DNA of 64,000 nt, taken from Solirubrobacteraceae bacterium (lineage in GTDB: Bacteria > Actinomycetota > Thermoleophilia > Solirubrobacterales > Solirubrobacteraceae). The notes beneath the pieces are model-generated. The model worked only from the letters and a program-made list of their open reading frames with translations. It was not told the DNA's origin and ran no database searches. Below, piece by piece: positions 16,700-23,923 of the stretch (within the stretch, counting starts at the first letter, position 1; each line of letters begins with the position of its first letter). The position numbers and the translations under genes are program-made. The stretch covers positions 1 through 64,000 of the forward strand of contig JAUJPF010000008.1 of the NCBI GenBank assembly GCA_030447275.1. Direction: 5' to 3'.

Positions 16700-17880
16700 G
16701 CCGCCGCCTCCAGCACGGCCGCCTCGACCGCCTCGTTCAGCACGGGCTCGGTGTGCCGCGGCGCGGTCTCGAGGCCGCCGGCGCGCAGCCGGGCGCGCAG
16801 GCCGGCGTCGCCGGCCAGGCGCCGAACCGCGCCGGCCAGCGCCGACGCGTCCTCGGCTCCGAACAGCAGGCAGTTCTCGCCATCGCGCAGATACTCGGCC
16901 GAACCGCCGCGACCTGTCGCTACGACGGGCCGCCCCTGGGCCATCGCCTCGAGCGGGACGAGCCCCCACGGCTCCTCCCACACGACGGGGAACAGGACGG
17001 CGTCGGCGCCCGCGTAGAAGCCCGGAAGCTCGTCGCGGCCGCGCTGCCCGTGGAAGGCGACGCGCTCGGCGACGCCTTCGCGCGCGGCGTGCGCGCGCAG
17101 CCGTTGCTCCTCGGCCTCGTCCCAGCCGCCCACGAGGTCGAGGTGCGCCTCGGCGGGCAGGTGGCGCAGCGCCTCGATCGCGGTGTGCACGCCCTTGCGA
17201 CGGTCGAGCCGGCCGACGTAGAGCAGCCGCCAGCCCCAGTCGCGCTCCGGCGCCGGCGCGAGCAGCGCCGGGTCGATCCCGGAGTGGGCGACGCTCGTGT
17301 CGCGCAGCTCGAGCCCGACGTCGCGCGCGTGGCGGCGGACGTAGTCGCTGACGAAGACGTAGCGTGCCGCGCCGGCGAAGTCGACCCGCGTGGGGAGGCC
17401 GGTCAGCCGCTCGCCGAGGCCGGCGAGCAGGCGGCGGCGCGGCCCGGTGAAGCGCGAGAGCCACGGGTCGACGTAGCGGCCGTAGTCGAGCCAGTCGTCG
17501 TGCACGAACGCCACCGCGGGAATCCCGCGGCGCCGGACCGTCTCGAGCAGGCTGAGGGACAGGCCTCCCATCGACCACCACATCAACACGTCAGGGCGGC
17601 AGTTTGCAAGGTGGCTCTCTAGCACCCGGTGGTTGTGGCGCGTCAGCGCGGCGCGCTCGCGCCACCGCAGCGGCGTGAACTCCGCGTCGCTCAGGTTCCA
17701 GCGCAGCTCGCGGTGCACATGAGGAGCATCGCGCTCGTGCGCGCCGGTGCGGGTGTCGGTGGTAAGGACGCGAACGTCGTGGCCGCGGGCGCGGAGGTGG
17801 TCGGTGGCCGAGCGCCAGACCTGCTCGTAGCCTCCGTAGCTGTGCGGCGGATACATGTTCCCGACCCCCAGGAGACGCAA
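16696..17880 (-). CDS. glycosyltransferase family 4 protein
   Basis: A 394-aa GT-B transferase, head of the three-gene minus operon. LRLLGVGNMYPPHSYGGYEQ begins the acceptor domain. VGRLDRRKGVHTAIEALRHL near residue 220, and VVWEEPWGLVPLEAMAQGRP near 300, give the donor-site motifs with the paired Glu residues. Length and order match standard GT4 mannosyl- or rhamnosyltransferases. TTG 17880 was chosen over an ATG 102 nt upstream because TATCCT lies 8 nt before it on the minus strand and the Rossmann strand starts immediately after. The longer form would read through the divergent promoter. Confidence 0.87.
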   Translation of the reverse strand: MRLLGVGNMYPPHSYGGYEQVWRSATDHLRARGHDVRVLTTDTRTGAHERDAPHVHRELRWNLSDAEFTPLRWRERAALTRHNHRVLESHLANCRPDVLMWWSMGGLSLSLLETVRRRGIPAVAFVHDDWLDYGRYVDPWLSRFTGPRRRLLAGLGERLTGLPTRVDFAGAARYVFVSDYVRRHARDVGLELRDTSVAHSGIDPALLAPAPERDWGWRLLYVGRLDRRKGVHTAIEALRHLPAEAHLDLVGGWDEAEEQRLRAHAAREGVAERVAFHGQRGRDELPGFYAGADAVLFPVVWEEPWGLVPLEAMAQGRPVVATGRGGSAEYLRDGENCLLFGAEDASALAGAVRRLAGDAGLRARLRAGGLETAPRHTEPVLNEAVEAAVLEAAA

Positions 17881-17888
17881 CCTGCCGG

Positions 17889-17898
17889 AGGATAGAGT
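17889..17898. promoter_or_regulatory. divergent leaderless promoter pair
   Basis: TATCCT on the minus strand (17894-17889) is 8 nt from TTG 17880, and TAGAGT on the plus strand (17893-17898) is 10 nt from GTG 17909. The two boxes share the central TA, so the two polymerases cannot occupy them together. Confidence 0.52.
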
Positions 17899-17908
17899 TG
17901 CGCGCCGC

Positions 17909-18874
17909 GTGGAAGCGGAGATGTGGGTCACGGTGGTCGTTCCGTCGCACGGCCGGCATCTGCGGCTGTTGTGGCTGCTCAACGCGCTCGCGGAGCAGAC
18001 GCTGGCCGCGCCGTGGGAGGTCGTCGTCGTCCACGACTACGGCGCGGACGTCGCCGAGCGCATCCTCGACCGCCACCCGCTCGCGGGCGACGGGCGGCTG
18101 CGCCACGTCGCGATCGAGCCGGGCACGGGCAGCCCCGCGCGCCAGCGCAACATCGGGTGGCGGGCGGCGCGCGGGCGGCTCGTCGCGTTCACCGACGACG
18201 ACTGCCGCCCGGAGCCCGAGTGGCTCGACCGGCTCGTCGCCAGCGTGCGCGACCCCGACGCCGACGTCGTGCAGGGCCTGACGCGGCCGGACGGGCTCGA
18301 GCACCACCTGCTCGCCGCGCCGCACTTCCGCACGCTGCTCACCGACCCGCCCGGGCCCTACTTCCAGACGTGCAACATCATCTACCCGCGCGCCCTGCTC
18401 GAGCGCCTCGGCGGGTTCGACGAGCGGGCGATCAGCGGCGAGGACGTCGGCCTGGCCTTCCGCGCGCGCTCAGCGGGCACCCACGTCGTCGCGGCGCGGC
18501 GCGCGATCGTCAACCACGCGGTCGAGTCGCACACGCTGCCGGGGATGGTCCGCGAGAACCTGAAGTGGCGCCACCTGGCCTACCTCGTCAAGCGCCACCC
18601 CGAGGTCCGCGACGACCTGGTGCTGCGCGTCTTCTGGAACCGCGACCACCTGGCGATGACCGCCGCCGTCGCCGGGCTCGCCGCCGCGCGCCGCGACCGC
18701 CGCGCGCTCGCGCTCGCCGCGCCGTACGCGCTGCGCGCGGCGGGGCGGCGCGGGGGCGGGCCGCGCGCGCGGGTGACCGCGCTGGCCGAGCTTCCGGGCC
18801 AGTCGGTGCGCCAGCTCGCCGAGGTCGCGGGCATGGCGGCCGGGAGCGTCCGCCACCGGACGCTGCTGCTCTGA
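17909..18874 (+). CDS. glycosyltransferase family 2 protein
   Basis: A 321-aa GT-A transferase. VTVVVPSHGRHLRLLWLLNA starts near residue 6. The nucleotide-binding DDD is in VAFTDDDCRPEPEWL near 95. TCNIIYPRALLERLGGFDER near 155 and ISGEDVGLAFRARSAG near 175 supply the catalytic ED motif. The C-terminal third is basic and helical without clear membrane spans. GTG 17909 fits the TAGAGT box; ATG 17921 is the alternative and changes little. Its stop overlaps the ATG of the following small gene. The sugar transferred is not evident. Confidence 0.85.
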   Translation: MEAEMWVTVVVPSHGRHLRLLWLLNALAEQTLAAPWEVVVVHDYGADVAERILDRHPLAGDGRLRHVAIEPGTGSPARQRNIGWRAARGRLVAFTDDDCRPEPEWLDRLVASVRDPDADVVQGLTRPDGLEHHLLAAPHFRTLLTDPPGPYFQTCNIIYPRALLERLGGFDERAISGEDVGLAFRARSAGTHVVAARRAIVNHAVESHTLPGMVRENLKWRHLAYLVKRHPEVRDDLVLRVFWNRDHLAMTAAVAGLAAARRDRRALALAAPYALRAAGRRGGGPRARVTALAELPGQSVRQLAEVAGMAAGSVRHRTLLL

Positions 18875-19353
18875 TGCGGATCGCGCTGCTCGACGACGGC
18901 GGCGTGGACGCGCTCGCGGACGCGCTGCGCGCCGCCGGCTGCGACGTCGCCGTCGTCCGCGCGCCGCCGGTGGCGGCGGCCGAGGCGCTGCTGAGCCGGC
19001 GCGGGTTCACCGGGCCGCTGTCGCACGTGCCGGTCCTCGTCGCGCGCCTGCGCGCCGGGTTCGACGTCGCGCACGCGTTCACCGCGGTCGACGCGGCGGC
19101 GGCGCAGGCGTGGCGGCGGCTCGGCGGCGGCCGCGTGGTCTTCACGTGCCGCGAGACGCTCGATCGCTCGGGCGTCGCCGACCGCCGGCTGCGGCTCGCG
19201 ACGCTCAGCCGCGCCGTCGAGCGCAGCGACGCGGTCGCCGCCGCGAGCGAGCCGGTCCGCGCCTCGCTCTTGCGCTGGCTGGCCGTCGACGCGCCCGTGG
19301 TCGACCCCGGCGACGCGGCGGCGCAGCTGCGCCTGTACGCGGCGGCGGGCTAG
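18874..19353 (+). CDS. short GT4-like protein, N-terminal domain only
   Basis: A 159-aa protein. It starts like a GT-B acceptor domain (MRIALLDDGGVDALADALRA), passes through FDVAHAFTAVDAAAAQAWRR and VVFTCRETLD, and ends at SEPVRASLLRWLAVDAPVVD plus about 17 residues, the point where the donor-binding domain would begin. That second domain is missing, so it cannot be a normal transferase by itself. It is translationally coupled to the GT2 gene (TGATG). It may be a truncated gene, or a partner protein that works with a separate subunit. No frameshifted donor domain is visible downstream. Confidence 0.6.
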   Translation: MRIALLDDGGVDALADALRAAGCDVAVVRAPPVAAAEALLSRRGFTGPLSHVPVLVARLRAGFDVAHAFTAVDAAAAQAWRRLGGGRVVFTCRETLDRSGVADRRLRLATLSRAVERSDAVAAASEPVRASLLRWLAVDAPVVDPGDAAAQLRLYAAAG

Positions 19354-19366
19354 CGGACCTATCAGC

Positions 19367-20080
19367 TCAGACCCAGGCGCGGACGGCGCCGCGCAGGCCG
19401 CGCCAGTCGCCGCCCGTGCGAAACGGCAGCTCGAACGGCTCGCTCGCGTCGACGCGCGCGAAGCCCGCGGCGCGCACGAGCCGCACGAGCCCCTCGAGGT
19501 TCGTCACCCACCACTCGAAGTTGTCGATGCCGTCGAGCTCGGCGAGCGCGCGCCCGCGCTGGAAGCGAAACCGCTTGATGACGTTGACGATCACCGCGCT
19601 GCCCGTGCAGACGCTGCGGATGTTCTCGAGCGGCGTGATCGGGTCCTTGAGGTGCAGCAGGAGGTCGCCGCAGAAGACGAAGTCGAACTGGCCCAGCCTG
19701 TCGGAGCCGAGGTCGTACGCCGACATCAGCACGCGCTCGACCCTCGAGCCGAGCGCGCGGTGGGCCAGCGCGAACCGCTCGCCCTTGCTCTCGTCGAGCG
19801 CCTTGTCCTGGCTGCGCAGGGACGCGGGCCAGTCCAGCTCCTCGGGGTCCTCGAGGTCGAGGGCGGTGACCGACGCGGCGCCGCGGCGCTCCATCTCGAA
19901 GGCCCAGAAGCCGTCCATCGTCGCCACGTCGAGGCAGCGCATCCCGCTCAGGTCGGCGGGCAGCGGATAGCGGTCGAGGACGGGGCGGTGGTCGAACATC
20001 CCGGGCGTGACGACGCCGCCGCCGAGGTCGAGCGAGTGGTACCAGGGGTAGCGGGCGACCTCGTCGCTCAGAGCCTCCAT
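19367..20080 (-). CDS. class I SAM-dependent methyltransferase (DUF1698/CmoB-like fold)
   Basis: A 237-aa protein. MRCLDVATMDGFWAFEMERR near residue 45 is motif I, VTALDLEDPEELDWP the strand-2 acid, and FDFVFCGDLLLHLKDPITPL near 135 motif IV. The combination of CLDVAT.DGFW and LLHL.DP is typical of uncharacterised methyltransferases related to the tRNA carboxymethyltransferase CmoB, many of which sit in glycan loci. ATG 20080 has TAGCAT 10 nt upstream. It converges with the GT block (13 nt gap), and the phytoene-desaturase-like gene follows it upstream on the same strand with its own start. Confidence 0.78.
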   Translation of the reverse strand: MEALSDEVARYPWYHSLDLGGGVVTPGMFDHRPVLDRYPLPADLSGMRCLDVATMDGFWAFEMERRGAASVTALDLEDPEELDWPASLRSQDKALDESKGERFALAHRALGSRVERVLMSAYDLGSDRLGQFDFVFCGDLLLHLKDPITPLENIRSVCTGSAVIVNVIKRFRFQRGRALAELDGIDNFEWWVTNLEGLVRLVRAAGFARVDASEPFELPFRTGGDWRGLRGAVRAWV

Positions 20081-20090
20081 AGGGCGCGCG

Positions 20091-20096
20091 ATGCTA
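20091..20096 (-). promoter_or_regulatory. TANNNT -10 box of the methyltransferase
   Basis: TAGCAT on the minus strand is 10 nt before ATG 20080. The gap between this gene and the stop of the upstream oxidoreductase is 20 nt, so the box could give the methyltransferase its own message. Confidence 0.4.
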
Positions 20097-20100
20097 GCCG

Positions 20101-21567
20101 TCACCGGCCGAGGACGTGCATCGCGGCGTTGTGGCCCGCGACGCCGCTGACGCCGCCGCCGCGCCGGGCCGCCGCGCCGCAGACGACGATCCGCGGGTCG
20201 TCGGTGGCCACGCCCCAGCGGTCGCCGTCGTCGCTCCACGGCCAGGCGAGCGCGCCGTGGAAGATGTTGCCCGCCGGCAGGCGCAGCTCGCGCTCGAGGT
20301 CGAGGGGCGACTTGACCTCGACGCACGGCTCGCCGTGAGCGTCGCGGGCCAGGCAGCCGTCGAGCGGCTCTGCGAGCTGGGCGTCGAGCGCAGCGAGGTA
20401 CCGCTCGGCGAGCAGCGCCTTGACGCGCTCGCCGTCGGCGCGGAAGAGCGCCGCCGGCGTGTGGAGCCCGAAGAGCGTCAGCGTGTGGCCGGCGTCGACG
20501 ATCGACGGGTCGGTGAGCGTGTGGCAGTAGAGCTCGGCGGGCGGCGGTTCCGGCACCTCGCCGGCCGCCGCCTGGCGGAACGCCGCCTCGAGCTCGTCGT
20601 CGCGCTCGTGGAGGCGGAACGTGCCGGCGAAGGCGTCCTCCGGGGCGACGCCGGTGCGCAGCCGGGGCAGGCGGTCGAGCAGCAGGTTGACCTTCGTCTG
20701 GCAGCCCTCGGCGGCGGGCGGCGGCGTCTTGCCGCGCAGCCGCGCCAGCTCGGGCGGTGCGACGTTGGCGAGCACGTGGCCGGCGGTGACCGCGTGCTCG
20801 GCGCCGTCCTCGGTCCACGTCACCTCGCCGCCGTCGATCCGCTGCACCTCGGCGCCGGTGCGGATCTCGGCGCCCGCGCCCACGGCTGCGGCCGCAAGCG
20901 CGCGGCTCAGCGCGCCCATGCCGCCGACCGGGACGCGCCACGGCCCGCCGATCACGTGCCAGAGGAAGCACCGGTTCTGCGCGAGCGACGGGTCGTCGAG
21001 GCTCGCGAACGTGCCGATCAGCCCGTCGGTGGCGAGGACGCCGCGGACCAGCGGGTGCTCGAAGCGCTCGGCCAGCGTCGCGCCGAGCGGTCGCTCGGCG
21101 AGCAGGGGCCAGGCGTCGCCGAGCACCGTTCGCGCCTCGGCGCTCGTCGGCAGCGGCCCGATGACCGTCTCGAACAGGCGGCGCGCCGGGCCGTCGATGG
21201 CGGCCTGGAACGCCAGCCACGCATCGTGGTCGCGCTCAGCGCCGAGCGCCGCGAACGACGCGCGCGTGCGCTCCGACGCGGCGTCGGCGTCGATCAGCAG
21301 GCCGTCGGCGTACGCGGCGACGGGCCGCGCGCGCAGCTCGACGCGGACACCGAGGTCGCGGGCGATCCGCGGCGGCAGCAGGCTGACCAGGTACGCGTAG
21401 CGGGAGAGCGAGGCGTCGCGGCCCGCGAACGGCCGCTCGCTCACCGCGGCGCCGCCCGCCTCCGCCCGCCGCTCGAGCACGAGCACCGACCGCCCGGCGC
21501 GCGCCAAGTAGGCGGCGGCGACGAGCCCGTTGTGGCCGCCGCCGGCGATGACGACGTCGACCGGCAT
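20101..21567 (-). CDS. FAD-dependent phytoene-desaturase-like oxidoreductase
   Basis: A 488-aa flavoprotein. VVIAGGGHNGLVAAAYLARA near residue 5 is the FAD-binding motif in the exact GGGHNGL form seen in pyridine-nucleotide-disulfide oxidoreductase domain 2 (PYROXD2-like) and CrtI-like families. An acid follows strand 2 (VLVLERRAEAGG). The C-terminal FAD loop GAAARRGGGVSGVAGHNAAM closes the fold. The central region GGMGALSRALAAAAVGAGAE is typical of this group. The reaction is unknown; carotenoid genes are not nearby. ATG 21567 or 21576 are both possible. It is divergent from murB with 22 nt between starts. Confidence 0.82.
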   Translation of the reverse strand: MPVDVVIAGGGHNGLVAAAYLARAGRSVLVLERRAEAGGAAVSERPFAGRDASLSRYAYLVSLLPPRIARDLGVRVELRARPVAAYADGLLIDADAASERTRASFAALGAERDHDAWLAFQAAIDGPARRLFETVIGPLPTSAEARTVLGDAWPLLAERPLGATLAERFEHPLVRGVLATDGLIGTFASLDDPSLAQNRCFLWHVIGGPWRVPVGGMGALSRALAAAAVGAGAEIRTGAEVQRIDGGEVTWTEDGAEHAVTAGHVLANVAPPELARLRGKTPPPAAEGCQTKVNLLLDRLPRLRTGVAPEDAFAGTFRLHERDDELEAAFRQAAAGEVPEPPPAELYCHTLTDPSIVDAGHTLTLFGLHTPAALFRADGERVKALLAERYLAALDAQLAEPLDGCLARDAHGEPCVEVKSPLDLERELRLPAGNIFHGALAWPWSDDGDRWGVATDDPRIVVCGAAARRGGGVSGVAGHNAAMHVLGR

Positions 21568-21575
21568 GCCGCCCA

Positions 21576-21581
21576 TACCCT
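21576..21581 (+). promoter_or_regulatory. TANNNT -10 box of murB (leaderless)
   Basis: TACCCT lies 8 nt before the GTG at 21590, the same box and spacing as ctaA, wzt and others in the window. Confidence 0.5.
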
Positions 21582-21589
21582 GACACGCC

Positions 21590-22636
21590 GTGCCCGCGCC
21601 GCTCGCCCCCCTGACCACCCTCCGCCTCGGCGGCCCCGCCCGCCGCCTCCTCCGCGCGCACACCGAGGAGCAGCTCGTCGCGGCGGTGCGCGAGGCCGAC
21701 GCCGCCGGCGAGCCGCTCCTGGTCCTCGCCGGCGGAAGCAACGTCGTGATCGCCGACGAGGGGTTCGCCGGGACCGTGGTCCTGGTCGCGACGGAGGGGA
21801 TCGAGGCCGTCACCGCCACCACCCTCCGCGTCGCCGCCGGCGAGCCGTGGGACCCCTTCGTCGAGCGCTGTGTTCGCGACGGCCTCGCCGGCGTCGAGTC
21901 CCTCTCCGGCATCCCGGGGTCGGTCGGGGCGACGCCGATCCAGAACGTCGGCGCGTACGGGCAGGAGGTCAGCGAGACGATCGCCGCGGTGCGCGTGCTC
22001 GATCGCCGCTCCGGGGCCGTCGAGGAGCTGCCGCCCGAGGCCTGCGGCTTCTCCTACCGCTCGAGCGCGTTCAAGCGCGACCCGTCGCGCTGGGTGGTCC
22101 TGTCGGTCGACTTCGCGCTCGGCCGCGACCCGCTGAGCCCGCCGGTCCGCTACGCGGAGCTGGCGCGCGCGCTCGGGATCGGCGCCGGCGACCGCGCCCC
22201 GCTCGCCGACGTCCGCGACGCCGTGCTCGCGCTGCGCCGCCGCAAGGGGATGGTCGTCGACCCGTCCGATCCCGACTCGGTGTCGGCGGGCTCGTTCTTC
22301 ACGAACCCGATCCTCTCGGCGGAGGAGTTCGCCGGCCTCGCCGAGCGCTTCGACGGGCCGGTCCCGCACTGGCCGCAGCCCGACGGCCGCGTGAAGGCGT
22401 CGGCGGCGTGGCTCATCGAGCGCGCCGGCTTCGGCAAGGGCTACGGCGACCCGCGGACGATCGCCATCTCCTCCAAGCACACGCTCGCGATCACGAATCG
22501 GGGCGAGGGGACGACCGCGAAGCTCGTCGCGCTGGCCCGCCAGGTCGCCGGCGGGGTCGAGCGCGAGTTCGGGGTCGCGCTCCATCCCGAGCCGGTGTTC
22601 GTCGGCCACGAGTGGCGTCAGAGTGAGCGCTCGTAG
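21590..22636 (+). CDS. murB: UDP-N-acetylmuramate dehydrogenase
   Basis: A 348-aa cytoplasmic FAD enzyme that reduces UDP-GlcNAc-enolpyruvate to UDP-MurNAc in peptidoglycan synthesis. FAD-binding residues are seen at LAGGSNVVIAD (47-56) and SGIPGSVGATPIQNVGAYGQ (106-125). Catalytic residues are R157 (SYRSSAFK), S235 (GSFFTNP) and E334 (HPEPVFVG). Length and the SYR..FK loop match the E. coli type I enzyme. GTG 21590 is supported by the leaderless box. It stands apart from a dcw cluster, between surface-glycan genes, so it is probably a dispersed housekeeping gene. Confidence 0.93.
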   Translation: MPAPLAPLTTLRLGGPARRLLRAHTEEQLVAAVREADAAGEPLLVLAGGSNVVIADEGFAGTVVLVATEGIEAVTATTLRVAAGEPWDPFVERCVRDGLAGVESLSGIPGSVGATPIQNVGAYGQEVSETIAAVRVLDRRSGAVEELPPEACGFSYRSSAFKRDPSRWVVLSVDFALGRDPLSPPVRYAELARALGIGAGDRAPLADVRDAVLALRRRKGMVVDPSDPDSVSAGSFFTNPILSAEEFAGLAERFDGPVPHWPQPDGRVKASAAWLIERAGFGKGYGDPRTIAISSKHTLAITNRGEGTTAKLVALARQVAGGVEREFGVALHPEPVFVGHEWRQSERS

Positions 22637-22665
22637 CGCACGACGTCCGCGCCGTCGCCCGCGCG

Positions 22666-23916
22666 TCACGCGCCGCCGCGCGCGCTGAGCGCTCTCGGCA
22701 CCCGCAGCGCCGCGGGGCCGCGCAGCGCGAGGCCCATCCCGGCCAGGATCAGCAGCCAGCTCAGCGCCGGCCGGACGATCTCGAAGCCCTGCGGCTCGAA
22801 CTCCTGCATGCGGTCGCCGAACGGCACGATCATCAGCGCCAGCCCGGCCAGCGCCACGGGATGGCGCAGGAGCGCGCCGGGGCGCGCGACGGTCACGGCC
22901 AGCGGCAGGAGGTACAGGCCGTAGTACAGCCAGCTGAACGAGAAGCAGAGCAGCGTCGCGAGGAGCAGGAGCCCGGTCGTCTCGATCACGCGCAGGCGCC
23001 GGTCCGCGTCGCCGTCCGCACCGTCCGCGGGCGCGCGCCACCGCGTCCACGCGAGCCACAGCGCGACGACGAGCGTCGCCAGCCGGAGGACCTCGCCCGC
23101 CGCCCGCGGCAGGCCCACGTTCTCAGCCGTGCCCAGGATCGACACGTTGCCGTTCTGCAACACGTCGGCGTTGCCGCTGAGCAGGAACGACAGCTTGTCG
23201 GTCACGAACCCGATCGCGCCGGCGTTGAGGGCGATCGCGAGGAGGGACAAGGCGACGGGGATCGCGACCGCCAGCGCGACGCTGCCCCACCGGCGCGCGG
23301 CGAGCGGCACCACGAGCAGCGGCACGAGGATCGGCTTGACGGCGAAGCTCAGCCCGAGCGCGATGCCGCCCAGGACCCAGCGCGAGCCGAGCATCGCCAC
23401 CAGCGCGGCGGCCTCGCACAGCACGATCAGCGAGTTGACGTTGCCGAGGCCGAGCGTCGAGCGCACGGCCGACGGGTGCGCGAGCAGCAGGAGAGCGACC
23501 GCGCCGGCGAGCCCCCACCAGCGCACCCGCGCCGCATGCAGCGACAGGAGCGCGGCCGCTGCGATGCACGCGGCGCTCGCCGCGAGGAACACCGCGTGCG
23601 CCATGCCGAAGCTCAGGGCCGACAGGGGCGCGAACAGCAGCAGCGTCGCCGGAGGGTTGACGTACATGTAGACGTCGTACGGGTCGCCCCCGGCGAGGTA
23701 GCCGTCGAGCGCCAGGTCGATCCACCAGAAGTCCCAGGCCCTCGCGTCGTAGGCGTCGTAGGCCGAGTAGGCAAGGAAGGCGAACTGCGCGGCCGCGACG
23801 AGCCAGAGCATCCGTACGAGGGGGCTCGTCTGGAGCCACCGCCGCGCGGCGGCGCCACGCGCCCGCGCGAGCCGCTCGCCGTCCTCGGCGCGCGAGGGCC
23901 TGACGTCGAGGGCCAT
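22666..23916 (-). CDS. polytopic membrane mannosyltransferase-like protein (GT87/DUF2029)
   Basis: A 416-aa membrane protein with about ten helices from residue 35 (PLVRMLWLVAAAQFAFLAYS). The first outer loop has WWIDLALDGYLAGGDPYDVY followed by YVNPPATLLLFAPL, the GT87 pattern with an Asp used in catalysis. LGNVNSLIVLCEAAAL near 170 and SFAVKPILVPLLVVPLA near 205 are further family hallmarks. GT87 members in actinobacteria use polyprenyl-phosphate mannose. ATG 23916 is 7 nt from the stop of the GH3 gene, so both are likely on one message. A polar N-terminus of 30 residues precedes helix 1. Confidence 0.82.
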   Translation of the reverse strand: MALDVRPSRAEDGERLARARGAAARRWLQTSPLVRMLWLVAAAQFAFLAYSAYDAYDARAWDFWWIDLALDGYLAGGDPYDVYMYVNPPATLLLFAPLSALSFGMAHAVFLAASAACIAAAALLSLHAARVRWWGLAGAVALLLLAHPSAVRSTLGLGNVNSLIVLCEAAALVAMLGSRWVLGGIALGLSFAVKPILVPLLVVPLAARRWGSVALAVAIPVALSLLAIALNAGAIGFVTDKLSFLLSGNADVLQNGNVSILGTAENVGLPRAAGEVLRLATLVVALWLAWTRWRAPADGADGDADRRLRVIETTGLLLLATLLCFSFSWLYYGLYLLPLAVTVARPGALLRHPVALAGLALMIVPFGDRMQEFEPQGFEIVRPALSWLLILAGMGLALRGPAALRVPRALSARGGA

Positions 23917-23923
23917 CGCGCCG

